A stretch of DNA of 64,000 nt from Desarmillaria ectypa (taxonomy: Eukaryota; Basidiomycota; Agaricomycetes; Agaricales; Physalacriaceae): contig JAUDYN010000001.1 of assembly GCA_030407005.1 (NCBI GenBank), positions 930,001 through 994,000 on the forward strand. The letters run 5' to 3'. Below the pieces are notes generated by a model. The model did no database searches. It saw only the letters and a list, made by a program, of their open reading frames with translations, and had not been told where the DNA came from. Position 1 is the first letter of the stretch; every line of letters starts with the position of its first letter. The translations under genes were made by a program, and so were the position numbers. This document shows, in pieces, positions 1-11,914 of the stretch.

Positions 1-2779
1 GGGCAGATCTTTGGCTGTATGCATGGTCAAGCTGACTTTGGATTTACTCCGAATATGCGCCATTGGGTGAATTTGTAGATGATATTGAGGGTTGACCATA
101 TATGTTGGAAACGTGGAGTTTCCTCCTGCATTCTTCTGAGTGAATGAACTATCAATCTGATTCCACTGTGAGTGGAGCGTTCATTTGGGATATTTATGTA
201 TGAGGCACCTCTGTCGTGAACGGCGGTATCGGAACATTGGTATCCCATGAAATTGTGACAGCAGAATGGGCATATACTGTTAACGTAAAACCGACATCTT
301 GAGACTTCCCGTCGTACGAGGCAAGTATGACCAAGGTTCCGGAAAGTTGATTCCTAGAAATTCTAGATTTGACCTGACCAGTTGAGTATGACGTCTGATG
401 TAGACCGACGGAAACTCACTAGCACATGTGTGCTATTTGTGTACACCCCCTGCAGCATGCATGAATTGAAAAGTAGGTATAAAAATATTCGATATCACCT
501 TTGCGGAGAGCAGACTGTTATCGCAAACCGTTATGTTATCGTCATCTGTTTCCACTTGTAAAGCTATAAACTCAGATGTCTCCCGACTCGTTGAAAGGTG
601 TCGCGTTAATAAGACCCAGATCTCATCCTCCTTGACTGCGCTGTCTGTAACGCTGAAGTTGGCTCTGAGTTGACGCGTGCAGCCTGTAACAACAGTGAGG
701 TGAATGGCAACGTTGGCATGGCCGATCATCTTCTTACCATTAGCACATGCTTTCCTTTTCCATTGTCTACAAGCGGAGTAAATAATAGCAAGCGTGACCA
801 AGCAATTATTAAGCGAACCCGTGGAATGTTAATGTGTTCTTCCAGCCTTGCGTATCCCAGCTGATATAGATGCCGTCAAAGACGACAAGGGCATCCGACC
901 ATGGTATGCGTAAGGTTCCTGGCACATTTGAGAGATCTTCTACCAATGTACAACGATTGCACTAACTTGTCTCTTGCTTATCATCATCTGGGGATATCCA
1001 CGGATCCAAAACGGTTAATACTCGCTCTTTGTCATTTTCCTCGACGTCTGCGCGGTATCGGGGTTATGGACGTTTTCCGCTGCAACGAGAGCCCTGCGCA
1101 CCTATTACTGCATAACTGTGAGACGACAAGATATCCACCGAATCCCAGCGTATGCCGGGTCTCGCACCAGTCCCCAGTGTTAAAACACAGTCACCTTTTG
1201 GGTCGATCAGAACCCGCATGATCCGAGCGTGGCGCGACTCACCGCGAGTGAAGCCTTCTAGAAGTTTTGACCAAGTCTTTTCACGTTCGAAGTTACTGCT
1301 ACAGGCAGCTTTAACTACATTTTCCAGAACTGCCCTATAGAGTGGCTTACCTTTGGATATCTAGCTGCTCGGGAATCCATCCGTCGAACGTGCTGCTAGA
1401 CATTAGGAAATAGAAGGAGTCTCGGACAGTGAAAGACTGACTGAATGTCGATGCACGAATTTCTAGGCTGCAGAATTGAATCAGATAAAAAGGTGAACGA
1501 GAATCGCGACGCACGATCCAGGGAAATCGTATCCACCCATTAACTTCATGTACTATTTCCGTCCATCCATTAGAAAAGGCACATACACATAAGAATCAGA
1601 ATAACATACGGCTTTCTCGATGAGACTCGGCCAAATTGCCGACCTCGGTGGATCAGAGCCTTCTTGGACGCGACAAGTCATGCACATCAAAGAAGAGAGG
1701 GTGGGGTGGTAGGGCAGTTTATCATCAATAACTGAGGTACAACATGTGAATCAGAAGACGGCAGTGACTCAGGCAGATACAGACCTATCTATAGTATGGC
1801 CATGTTGGTCAATAACTGAATATTGTAAAACGTGATACATACGCGTCTGAAAGCTCCATTCAGCAGAAACTTCACATCGCAGCGACCAGTCTTTGGAGAG
1901 TAATATAGAAACGAAGGCGACTTTCACGAAGTTGTCAACTCGTTGATGCAAGATAGTTTAAGGGCTTACGCTTAGCGGAAATCTACGAAAATGCTCCAGG
2001 CTTACAGACAGAGACGCGCACACAGAACAGTCCGTGACAACCTGCTGCACTATGTCCTGAGGCCTGATTTGAAGCGCCTTAGGGTCTGGGCCCAGAGATA
2101 GGAACTCAGTATTCGCTGGGACATCCGGCCTTCGCCAAATTGTCGATAGTTCTACTTGTTCCGGTGACAAACTGGGCTGGCCATCAGGGTCCCTATCAAC
2201 ATCTCAAGGACCTAATCACCCGAAGATATAGAGAACAACATACTCATATAACGAAGTCGACTTTGTACCCGGATCTTCTTCATCCCACATTGGAAACTTG
2301 AGCCCGTTGACAACGCCACCCTTCTGGAGTACATAATATTGTTCACCTGCAGCCTATTTGCTCAGTACGCTCATGTCAGACTGCGCGACTTACGTTCAGA
2401 GAAGTGGTCCACCCCGACGGGTGTCAGGGTCATCATATTCGAGCGGTTTTCGGCCCCGTGTTTTTGGTTACTGGACGGCGAGGTGGCTTTCTGCAGCGTG
2501 AAAGCCTTGATCTTCTCGGCCCTTTCTAGAGCCTTAGAAGCACTGATCTTCCACTTCGACTTTTCCTGCTCGCGTGCATCGTTGGATCGACTGAGGTGCA
2601 GGAAGATCTCGGCAGCTTTGATGTATAAGCGAAATGCAATGTCGTATTTCTTTCCCAGCTCAGCCTTTGCAGCCTTTGAGTAGATATTCTAGCAGCAGTA
2701 TTTGAGCACAGACTGTGGCAAGGGCCATGATACTCACTTCGGCTTCTTCGTTCTGTGGGGATCTCGTGGTCTTGTGCAT
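1..2779 (-). CDS. Calpain-like cysteine protease, PalB/Rim13 type (3' end beyond window)
   Basis: Family role (known): PalB/Rim13 cleaves the PacC/Rim101 transcription factor in ambient-pH signalling at ESCRT-decorated endosomes. Seen here: spliced exons on the minus strand give an N-terminal MIT domain (KAELGKKYDIAFRLYIKAAE, exon at 2673-2395), then YYVLQKGGVVNGLKFPMWDE, STIWRRPDV, and the catalytic cysteine motif TDCSVCASLSV (Cys codon about 2027-2029). Further exons give CDVKFLLNGAFRR, IDDKLPYHP, YMKLMGGYDFPGSNS, GWIPEQLDIQ, FEREKTWSKLLEGFTRG, and the catalytic histidine in LSSHSYAV (about 1118-1120). C-terminal calpain-III-like exons follow (TDSAVKEDEIWVLLTRHLS, about 600-660) down to SKSKVSLTMHTAKDLP at the window edge. 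I chose ATG 2779 because exon MHKTTRSPQNEEAE splices in frame to the MIT exon. About ten short introns. No disabling change seen. The third catalytic position reads LDPW rather than NPW. Start and family are firm; exon edges are approximate. Confidence 0.88.
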
Positions 2780-3480
2780 GAGTTGACAGCAGGTAGAAGA
2801 CCCGGTAACTTGCCGGTAATTATCACGGATATCATGGGCCGGGAATAGCCCGGAAAAGGAAGTCTTAAATCAAACTGTTTTTCGTTCTTTGTATCAAGGA
2901 CAGGAGCCAGACCTATGCCAAGCGACATTCTATCGAACAAAACCCCCACCAACCCTACCCCTCTCGTCAAGGCAGCCGCGTGAGGGGGGGAAAATGCTAA
3001 GATATCCTACCCATTACGCCTTGCGCAGTGGAAAACGAAGAGACGAAGGAGCTACCGGAGAGAAGAAAAGGTCAGGAGGCGATGGCTGACTAACTGACTT
3101 TCTCGAACTTGGATTACTGGATTGAGAAAGCCAAGGAAAAGGAACTCATAGATTCAGTACAATTCACCGACATAGCCCGCTCCAGTGCAACCAAATCGCA
3201 GTCATCAAAAAATTCAGATTCGTTTCGAAGGGTATGTACAAAAACGGTTAACCTTGCTCCAATCTAAGCAATCATATGCATTCAACCTCAAGACTGGCTC
3301 ACGATATTATGGAGGATATGTTGAGATTCACGGTCCTCTGGAGGCTACGCAAAGCTAAGGTCGAAGCAGACACTATATCTATATGAAGGTACAATGCACA
3401 CGGTGAGGTCCTCTGGACTAACAAAGTCCATGGGTCAGAGTGAATTCGGCAGCAGTAGAAGACGATCTTACAACATCGTG
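2780..3480. other. Intergenic, upstream of the calpain gene
   Basis: No reading frame with coding character was recognised on either strand. A C-rich/G-rich patch lies at about 2940-2990. This is presumably the 5' flank of the calpain gene, whose ATG is at 2779. Confidence 0.4.
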
Positions 3481-3620
3481 ATCATCGTCGTCTGAAGGGG
3501 GAGGTGGGCCATCACCACGAGACTACAGATAAATGAGTTTTTCAGTCGGAATGATATCTCTCTGGTGGGACTGACACTCTCATCGACTTCCCCAGGAGGT
3601 GGACCGTCTCCTCGAGGCTG

Positions 3621-3956
3621 TTAGAACTTGAGACCAATGAAGCGGTACGTGCTAACGAAACGCTTTGAAATACAGCCCGTAAGAGCCAAGAACAACAGCA
3701 TCATGTGAACTCTACGCCTGTTCCTCCTTCGCCGCCTACGCTTGTCAGAAGCACGATCCAGAGACTCCAGATTCAAATCCTCAGGGATGGGAATAGCATC
3801 GTACAATGGATGACGACTGGGGGTATTACAGACAACCACTTCATGGTACGAAGGCGGTGAGCCGGGCGAGGAAAGCTGTGAAGGTGAAGTGGGAGATACT
3901 GGTGTCGTAGAGTCTCCCTTCAGGGGAGTACATTCATCCTCTTCCAGGATAATCAT
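3621..3956 (-). CDS. Small Pro/Ser-rich single-pass membrane protein with a PPSYHEV motif (hypothetical)
   Basis: I do not recognise the family. The 111-residue frame from ATG 3956 has an acidic start (MIILEEDE), a Ser/Pro-rich tract, the motif PPSYHEVV at about residues 35-42, and a very basic stretch (KRRRRRRNRRR) directly before a hydrophobic segment (MMLLFLALTG). This looks like a cytosolic tail with a stop-transfer helix. PPSY is a PPxY-type motif, the known ligand of WW domains of Nedd4/Rsp5-type ubiquitin ligases, so a ubiquitin-adaptor role is possible but is inference. The frame stops at 3621. A splice inside its end (donor GTTAGC, acceptor CTAACAG near 3621) would add Gly/Pro/Asp-rich exons, where RGDGPPP occurs twice between about 3480 and 3620, so the true 3' end may be near 3450. 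Confidence 0.5.
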   Translation of the reverse strand: MIILEEDECTPLKGDSTTPVSPTSPSQLSSPGSPPSYHEVVVCNTPSRHPLYDAIPIPEDLNLESLDRASDKRRRRRRNRRRVHMMLLFLALTGCISKRFVSTYRFIGLKF

Positions 3957-4400
3957 GGTTAGAAAAATACAAGTGCTCTTCGATTCATGTTCCTGCTGCG
4001 TACCGCGTCCGTAGCGATATTTTCAACGCGCCCCTGATGAAGGACGTTTCTTGGCGAAAAAAGTTTGCGCCATGGCTTTTCTATTTTGGGAAGATGAAAC
4101 ATAGCCGCATATCCTGAAATGGCATTGACCGCCCGTTCGTTCGCACACTGACGTTCTTCTTATAAATGCTCTATAACCCCGATGTCGCTCCTTTCTAAGC
4201 CTCTTCTGAGTCTCACTTTCAATTTCCTAAACCTGTGTCTCTTTTGGTTGTGTATGCTCAATCGAAAATTCTGAGACCATCCGTCCTATCTATATTCAGT
4301 CTCGATGAACCTCAGACTTGCGTCACTCAAAATAATATAAAACTCTCCAGACCACTTGAACATAGGGAAAATCTCTTTCTGCACATTCTTCTTACACACT

Positions 4401-5134
4401 ATGCGTTGGCATCATTTTCTTTGCTGCTTGCCCTTGCGTCTGGGTGTCGTGGTGTGTATGCCTCTGCTGTGACTCATGCACCATAAAATTTACCCTCGTA
4501 CAGATCATCGCGGCCCTGACGTTCCTCGGCAGCACTCTTGTCGCAGCAGGAGGATGGATTAACGTCAGAGATATCTTGAATCACTCTCTCGTCCTGAGCA
4601 AAAGCCACGAAATCATGGTCTGGGTAACCGCCGGTCTATATTCCTTCATCGTCCTCATATCTCTCTTCGGGTACGCCGCCTACCCCTCTTCTCAATCAGA
4701 TACCTAACTCTATTGTAGTTTGTTCGGGGCACTCGCAGCAAGAGTAAAGCTGGTTGCAGCATTCAATGGCATGCAGATCGGCTCGTTCATCGCCAGCTTG
4801 GTTGTAGGAGTCATTGCCCTGATACAGCTGTATAGCAAGAAATACGACAATCAAGCTAGCGTCGACTGCAAAAATTCCTTCGAGGGCGACATCAGCACTG
4901 AGGATGCAGCAAGTATGTGCCGTACTGCACTAAACGTATCGAAGGCGGCGATTACTGCCATCTATGCCCTCATATGGTTGATCCAATTCTGTACGTTTGG
5001 CTGGGGGGATCTCTACTGCTACTGGGTCTGATAAATATTCTTCTACAGATGGGCTGTTCATAGTGCACAGCTACGTCCAAGAATTGAGGGAGAGGAGGTA
5101 TCCAGCTGTCAAGTACGTATCTGTCAAGGTGTGA
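4401..5134 (+). CDS. Four-helix integral membrane protein, basidiomycete family (191 aa)
   Basis: Exons 4401-4451, 4504-4670, 4719-4990 and 5049-5134 join with standard GT-AG borders and total 576 nt, exactly 191 codons plus stop, which supports the model. The protein begins MRWHHFLCCLPLRLGVV. It has four hydrophobic helices: IIAALTFLGSTLVAAGGW, VTAGLYSFIVLISLFGLFG, GSFIASLVVGVIALIQLY and AITAIYALIWLIQFYGLFIV. A polar loop between helices 3 and 4 carries two cysteines (DCKNS and MCRTA), which could form a disulfide. The C-terminus is short and basic (ELRERRYPAVKY). The CCLP-R-G start resembles small tetraspan proteins common in mushroom genomes. No catalytic residues are visible and the function is unknown. 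A TATAAAT lies about 240 bp upstream. Confidence 0.8.
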
Positions 5135-5539
5135 GCTTCATGGCACCATATCTACGAAAGGATCTACACATCTGTATTCTTATATTGCTCCCAAATATAT
5201 AGTTGGGAATTTGCACTTATTATGAAGGAATTTAAAGGAGGTTCAACGGACTTAGGTTTCATCCCAACTGCAAGTCGATGTATTGAGCTACAAAGAAAGG
5301 TTAACCGTTTCAGTTATCTGCACTTCCGCAAGCTCAACTGGCAATGTCAATTGCTCAAAGGCTCCAATATATGGATAATGTCCAAGGCAGATTACAACGT
5401 CGTTATTAATTCTCCTGCCCAGGCTGGAAAGTAGAAATTATAAAGAGGTTCTCTCGAAGGATAAGTGACCCAGTCCTCAGTCCATGAGGCGCCTTCGCAT
5501 AATTCGCTACTCCCACATCCTCTCATGAAAGCTCGTAAA
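5135..5539. other. Intergenic between convergent genes
   Basis: The region holds the 3' flanks of the tetraspan gene (+) and ERD2 (-). A 70-codon plus frame at 5222-5434 has no recognisable features, and I treat it as chance. Confidence 0.4.
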
Positions 5540-6447
5540 TTATGCCGGCAGTTCGAACTTCTGACCCTGTAACACCCTAGATAAATGAGGTTTCAGTATT
5601 CGTTGCAATTCGAAGTAGAGGATATATACTTCGTGAAATATACATAGAAGAAGTCGAGGTAGAGCCCAGTCTGAACTATTCCGGCAGTCACGGCTATGGG
5701 ATCGACAACGCCGTCTGTAAAGTAGCTGAATGCCATGTGTAAGCCACGAGTGCAAGAAGACTAGGGATCGCTCCAACTTACCGATATATCCAATTAGGAA
5801 TGTACAATGCACGGTAAACACCCAACGCGGCCAAATAGTGGGTTGTAATCGTCTCGGCTTCGCCTGTTCGTTGCAACATGAACAGCTGAGGAAGGATCGC
5901 TACGGACTCGAGGAAGATGGAGAACGACCAAAGGATTTCCGTAAAAGTGAACTTGTAGTTGAAGATGAGCGAGAGGATGAGACATGGTCCCAAGAGGTAC
6001 TCGACGCGGAAGGTGTCTATAGAGGGATCGTGGGTTGGCCTGTACACGTTCGTTAGCACGAAAATCGGGTCCGCCTAAGCGATACGCACCGGAAGCGAAA
6101 TCGCATGAGGTAGAGTATGTAGCAGCTGCTGGCAATGAAGAACACCTTCATCACAATGTTGTAAATAGAGACCCAGCGGTACAAGAGGTCAAGATAACGT
6201 GTGACAAAAATGCCGACATAGAGTGCTTGAGTTTTGAATGATATGCCTACGCGCGAGTAAATACTAGAGCATGCCGATAGAAAAGAGCAGCACACGTACC
6301 TCGACATGAACGGGTTGTCCGTATTTTATGCAAAAGTATGAAAATCGAAGCCAAGTGAGACAGGTCGCCTGTAATTCACCATTAGCGACGACTTTCCCAG
6401 GAAAAAATAGCCCTGGAGAACATACCAAACAACCGGAAGACGTTCAT
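5540..6447 (-). CDS. ERD2: ER lumen protein-retaining (K/HDEL) receptor
   Basis: ERD2 binds C-terminal HDEL/KDEL signals in the cis-Golgi and returns escaped ER chaperones to the ER in COPI vesicles. The spliced minus-strand product starts MNVFRLFG (ATG 6447) and continues [20 protein letters not shown] and [20 protein letters not shown]. It then reads [20 protein letters not shown], the diagnostic [37 protein letters not shown] and [20 protein letters not shown], and ends [37 protein letters not shown]. The last exon is reached by removing a short intron (GTATAT...TCTAG), which restores the usual FELPA end; reading through would give a different tail. All exons keep frame and nothing is missing, so the gene looks intact. 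It has about five short introns. Confidence 0.95.
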
Positions 6448-8047
6448 GGTTGGAACAGACGGGCGACTGGGATGCAAGAGGGTTTGTCTGAATGCAGTAT
6501 CGACGTGTTCGCTCGTTTGCGTGCACGCTGACTAAGTGTTTGCGCATGTTTCAAAAACATGGAATCGGCCCGAGTTCCGAATGCTGAACCTTACCTCCAT
6601 ATCCACGAGCATTTCTAGCGCTCCCAAGAGGCGTGGTGGTCTTTGCCATACCAAAGGCGATATTACAGCGTCACAATGGTATGCCGGGATGAAATTAGAC
6701 AGCGATCCGGAGGATATGTTGCCTGGATACAACTTTCAGCGCATACAGCGACACGGTCGCAACCGATTGGCCACCCACGGAACGCTTGTCAGGTCAGAGG
6801 GAGTATTTATGATCACGCTGAACAGTAATTAAGGTACTCGCCAATTCAAATTGCGAGATGGTTGTTGTTGATGTCCTACATGCAGTACTCTGTTGTATCA
6901 CACTCTAGTAACTCTGGTAATGCAATCCACGACAGGAATCTCTGCTTCCTTGGTCATTAAAATAAGCTGCGAAATTGGTGCATCTAAAACCTCTGCAAGA
7001 AGCCTGTCGAAACAAAAATCTTCAATGGCGACCGTCGCGCGTTCCATGATATTTTGGCATTCCGACACCATCTTGTCCGCCTAAATTAGTATCGGTGGCA
7101 AAATATTTTCTACAGGAATTTCATGAACACTGTACGTGCTAGATCTGTACCCGGTCCTCTCCATGACATGGGAGCAAGAGTCAATTTTTAACGTACGTGC
7201 CCTCACCAAGACAGTTATTTGGAGGGTCTCTGCGACCCTCGGCATACATCTGACGAGACAGCCCACAGATAAGACGCCAGTGCGACGCCTTGCTTGCTTA
7301 AATCAGGTCTTCTGCTTGGCCGGTTCAAATTCTTACGCATCGTCTTTGTATTGCTTACGGTCTACGTTTTCGGGTCATCCATTTCTACGAGGCCGGACCG
7401 TCATATGTTGCTATGTGGTTCTAGTAGCCGATGTACTTTCTTAGGCTCTTTCTCAATATTGTGAGGACAATAATAATTCCTTGGTCTTATGCTAACTATT
7501 TTCATGGATTGTGTACGTCCATATAGGTATCAGTGTTTGACCTCGTACTTGGGATTGTCGGCCATTCAGCGAGATTAATTTCGCTTCGGTCTCATGAGAT
7601 ATTCTAGCTGGTGAGACGGTTTACTTCTTCGCTTTCATCTCCACCTTCTTATTAGTAAAGTCGCAGAAACATTTTCAGTCCGTATTCCGGTATCTTGATG
7701 TCTAATCGAACTGTACATTGTCGGAGGGAGACTAAAAATTAGGAATTCCAAGTCATCTTGCGTCTTCGACGCGTGGTCCGAGTTTATCCGATAACCTCCA
7801 AGAAAACTATGGGGCATCTACGAGGCTTTACGATGTTATGAATTCTGGCAGTCATGTGTTTTTGGAGAATCGTCTGCAGGCCGGGTTTACTCTGACCTAC
7901 ACCCATTTTACTTGTGCGTTCTCAGCACCTAGGCTTCCGAGAATTCGCAGCCACCACACCCGGCCCGTTCAATCTCATTAAAACCTCCCAATAAGAAGAT
8001 AAATAAGACTCTTTGTTCTGACCAGATCCTTACATTTTGTGCCTCAC
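6448..8047. other. Gene-poor stretch, nothing recognised
   Basis: Both strands carry only short frames (under 105 codons) without family motifs. The left edge is the ERD2 5' flank. The right part precedes a decayed P450, so this may be old, degraded DNA. Confidence 0.4.
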
Positions 8048-9890
8048 ATGTATTCAATACCTCTGTTGGTCTCTTTTGCATTGGTGGTGTTTTTGTTATA
8101 TCGTTGCTTGCACCCCTCTCGGTCCAAAAGGTCTTCCTCTCATCGGGAACCTGTGGGGTATCCCCGTCAACCATCCATGGCTCGCCTTTGCCAAGTGGTC
8201 ATCCACTTGTGGCGACGTCTTGTATTTGAGGTCTCCTGGTAATCAGACGATCGTCCTCAATCCAGCAGAGGCGGTCACGGAGTTGCTTGAAAAGCGCTTA
8301 GGAAACTGCTCAGATAGACCAGACTCGCATGATATATCTTTATGAATCGCCTTGGATCCTGATTCTTAATGTCGTAGATCTCAATATGCTGCAAGTGTCG
8401 GGGTGGAGACTTCAGCCTGGCTTTTATGAGATAAACAACTGGTGGAGGTTGGTGGTTTGCAAAATTCCCAGTCAACGTCAATCTCATATCTTATGACGCA
8501 TCGAAGAACGTTTCACCAATATTTCCAGCCTCGCGCTGTTCCTACTTATTATCTGGTGCAACTGAAAGCTACGTCGGTGCTACTACAGCAACTAGTCAAA
8601 TCCTCCGATGAGACTTTTCATCATGTCCGATAGTAAGTATATCGCACAAGAGGTATCTGTTGATCTGAATCCCATCCACCTTCTGGTGACGCTGGCTCAA
8701 TCACGATGAAGACCATCTACGGTTACGATGTAGACCTAGATGGGTTTATACAGTTGGCGGTTCAGAGTAACGAGGCCCTTCGCATCGGTGAGACAGAAGG
8801 GACCCTCCTGGTTGACTATCTTCAGATCTTGAGCTGCGTACCTGGTAAGTCCCATTTGAACTGCCCGTCCACGTTTCTCACAAATATGTTTACAAAGACT
8901 AGTGCCTTGGAGCAAAATTCAGGAAGCTTGCAAAAACGTGGGTGAAAGATGCTCGAGCCGTGATAGAAGAGTCTTTCGCGTATGCTTCAGAATCTATTGT
9001 AAGTGTTCTTCGAGACCGTTAAGCTTGAAAGCCGCGCTCTCACTTTTCTCGAAGGCGAATAGCGATGAAGCACCTTTCTTCGTTTCTGAGAATGTCAAGA
9101 AGATGAAACAGACCGAATTTTCTGACTCAGAGACCTCTTTCGAAATCATCAAGAATGTCGCAGGGGTAGTCTTTATTGACATGCTCTTCTCAAGCTGGTG
9201 CTTATCAAATCTGACGATGTCTTTCATGGTATTGAGGGGGTGCTGACACTGTAAGACCAGTTTTCTACTGGTCAGTTTCTATCGGTTTGACGCCTCGATC
9301 ACATAGACGATCTCAACTGCTGTTCTTTCAGCGATCCTGGCGTTTATACTTTACCCAGAAGTACAAGCTAAGACTTAAGCCGAGTTAGATGCCGTGGTGA
9401 GCGCATCCCGCTTGCCAAATTTTGATGATCGTCCGCAGCTTCTCTACGTCGACGCGGTCTTATCTGAAGCCCTTAGACGGAATCCAGTCTTCCCCACAAG
9501 TAATGTTTCTGATGCTGGCTTTGATCGAGGATGCTGAAGACTTCCGCCAAGGTATCGCCCACTGTAGTGTGACAGACGAGGTATACAAAGGGTACCACAT
9601 TCCTAGCGGTCAGTCTCAGTGTCAAAGTCTTCGGACTATTCGGAATGCGCAGTTTCTTTAGGCGCAACTATTATCACGAATACGTGGTCAGTGCCCGCAT
9701 GATAGGTGTATCCGACGTCGTCTGACCAATATTACAATGAGAAGGACTATCCAAACTCTACAATATTCGATCCTGAACGTTTCATGAAGAAGAAGGACAA
9801 GGAACTTCTTCCTGATCCAATGGCTGCATTTGGCTATGGCAGACGGTTCGTGTTCTTCATGCAGAAGCTGCGATAAGTTTACTGGCGGAT
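8048..9890 (+). pseudogene. Cytochrome P450 pseudogene
   Basis: Clear P450 landmarks occur in order across shifting frames. These are a signal anchor (MYSIPLLVSFALVVFLLYRC from 8048), the proline hinge PLGPKGLPLIGNLWGIPV, HRRTFHQYFQPRAVP, GYDVDLDGFIQLAVQSNEA and FRKLAKTWVKDARAVIEESF, then VLSAILAFILYPEVQAKT, LLYVDAVLSEALRRNPVFP (with the ExxR helix), and DPMAAFGYGRRF. Damage seen: a frameshift between anchor and proline hinge (near 8110), an in-frame TAA in AKT*AEL (about 9375), frameshifts around 9530-9740, and loss of the heme-binding cysteine. After FGYGRR the sequence runs VFFMQKLR-stop instead of the CxG loop, consistent with a small deletion since HAEAAISLLADS follows in another frame. 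A functional P450 cannot be made. Spliceosomal introns are still recognisable, so it arose by decay or DNA-level duplication, not by retrotransposition. Confidence 0.88.
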
Positions 9891-10211
9891 TCATGAGGTA
9901 GATCTTTACCCGACGGCGTCCAGCCCCCCACCTATACATTTCAAATGCATGATCAAGGCGCGCCCCATACAGGCCCAAGCATTGATAGAATCGGGATCTG
10001 AGGTTGAGCAGGGAAGCCATTAGAACCGAGAAATGATCTCTTTCCTTACGGGTAAAGCCGGCGGCCGGTCCCCTATTGTTCTCCAAAAAAGTGATCACCC
10101 AGGTGACATTGCTTTTTCTTTGAACGGTCACTCCTTCCTATAAAGGGGCGGCTCTGCGCTTTGTATTTCTCTCCGCGTCCTTGCAATGCGCCCTGCTCAA
10201 CATAAGTACCC
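9891..10211. other. Intergenic, promoter of the following gene
   Basis: Nothing coding was recognised. The right part contains a TATA box (annotated separately). The minus-strand frames here lack motifs. Confidence 0.4.
10139..10145 (+). promoter_or_regulatory. TATA box
   Basis: TATAAAG followed by a GC-rich patch lies about 70 bp before ATG 10212. It supports 10212 as the start of the downstream gene rather than a missing upstream exon. Confidence 0.5.
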
Positions 10212-11760
10212 ATGCCGACCAAAATTGATCCCCCAAATTCAAACATGATGCTCTCCCTCGTCTCTCCCAAAATTGCCAGCATACCCGTCAAGGCGGACTA
10301 CTCATTGCTTGCCAAGGACCTCTTTCAAGTAACTCGTCATTTCGTGCTCATTGGTGTTGAAGACAAGACTAACAACGGCTTGACAACGGTGGAAAAGTTC
10401 GAGAGACCCAGGGCTTGCGATATTCGGTTTGCGACACTGCCCAACGCTGGCCAGCAGAGACAAGGAGGATGGTCTTCTCTCGAGTTTCCTTTGGAGCCTT
10501 GTGAAAAGATTCGGACGTTCAGACTGAATGAGATGAATGGATTGCTGGCTGTCGTTACTTGGTGCGATGCACAGGCTTGTATTGCATTCTCATCTGACAC
10601 GCTTTCAGGTTCGACGAGCCCGTGTCCGAGGAAGGGACGTTGCGAATGCGGCTTCGAATAACGCGATTTCCCAAGCTAGTGCCCATGCCAGGCGCCGTGA
10701 CGCAAGAGTTTCTTTTCGCTATAACAGCCCGCAACAATGAATCTTCGCCTGACGCCTGGATTGATATCCACGAAGATCTCATTGGGATTCGCGTCCATGA
10801 ATTAGAGGAGTCGACCCTTCGCGTGTATGATTGGAAGACAGGGTTGTGCAGATTAGTATGCCTTTATTTTACCTGTTATTGTCCTCTTCTCACTGGTCGT
10901 ATACAGGAAGACTGTTGCTCCCGAGGCTCACAAGGAACTTCCTTCGTTTTTCTTCAGGCAGACACCATCGCCGTCGCCTGTCGCAACAGTGCCGCGGTGA
11001 ACATTCTAACGATCCCAGAGAGAGACTCTGCCACTGCGATGCCGCCTTACCCAAAGCTTACTGCAGCCATACGGACGCTTAAGATATCTCCAGGCCTCCT
11101 ACCTCCTGTAAGCCAAAATAGCGTGTATACCGCATACCCTCAGCGCCTTCCCCCACCCCCAGAGGGACAGCTAGACCTCATTTTCCCCTCTGTCAACTGC
11201 TTCTCCTCCATCGACTCCAATATCGTTATTATCAATGTTGTCGCGTCCGGGCAGTCTACCGATATCGCCATTCATCGCGAAACCTTGCGTTCCTTCTCGG
11301 CTTACGCTCCACCGTTGTTCCCGAGCGTGTCTGTTGGGCAGTATGTTGGAGGCGCAGACGGTGTGGGACGGGTAATCATACCGTGGGAGGAGTGGGGCGA
11401 GAATAAGGTAGAGGTATTTACTGGACCCTCGAGTGAGTCGATGGTGGATGGGTCTTGGTATGCCACACTATCGAAAGATCGTCGCCTGAGGATCCATGAC
11501 TTTGGTAGCTGGTGGGGCGCTGGACCGCAGCCTACTGGGAGCGGGGGCAAGGTAGTCCTTGACAGATTCGTCGGTTGCAATGATGCTGTTGTACAATTCA
11601 GGGAGAATCGGGTGTTGGGTATGATGGTGAGAACTCCTGTCATTTTTCCTTCCACCACGCTTATCGATCGTCATAGGTAATAGAACATGGCGACGATGGC
11701 TGCTTCACATCGGTCGATGTATATCAAGTGAGGGATTTGAGGGATAAGGAGAATAGGTAG
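10212..11760 (+). CDS. Hypothetical protein, F-box-associated beta-propeller style
   Basis: Three introns are inferred: about 10562-10609 (joining VVTW to FDEPVSEEGTLRMRLR), about 10857-10907, and about 11627-11679 (joining RVLGMM to VIEHGDDGCFTSVDVYQ). The product has about 450 residues and no signal peptide. The segment DIHEDLIGIRVHELEEST, RVYDWKTG is the repeating blade pattern that follows the F-box in many mushroom F-box proteins (a 'we see / ignore / act' beta-propeller). The F-box itself is not seen near the start MPTKIDPPNSNMMLSL. The C-terminal part contains AVVQFRENRVLGM, another blade-like strand. The function is unknown; a substrate-recognition role is inference only. The gene is convergent with the aldo/keto reductase, 154 bp away. 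Confidence 0.6.
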
Positions 11761-11914
11761 GTATCCCGCAAGGCTTTCTACCTGTATTGACACTGTTACC
11801 CAGAAATCATCCTACTTATCACGATAATATCACATCAAAGGGGTGCAAGTTAGCAACTACAAGTTAGGATACATCATAATTCACATTATTTGGCTTTTTT
11901 TCCGTCACCGTTAC

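Noticed and set aside
2339..2683. 114-codon plus-strand frame
   Set aside because: It is the antisense of the calpain MIT exon; the minus strand reads KAELGKKYDIAFRLYIKAAE.
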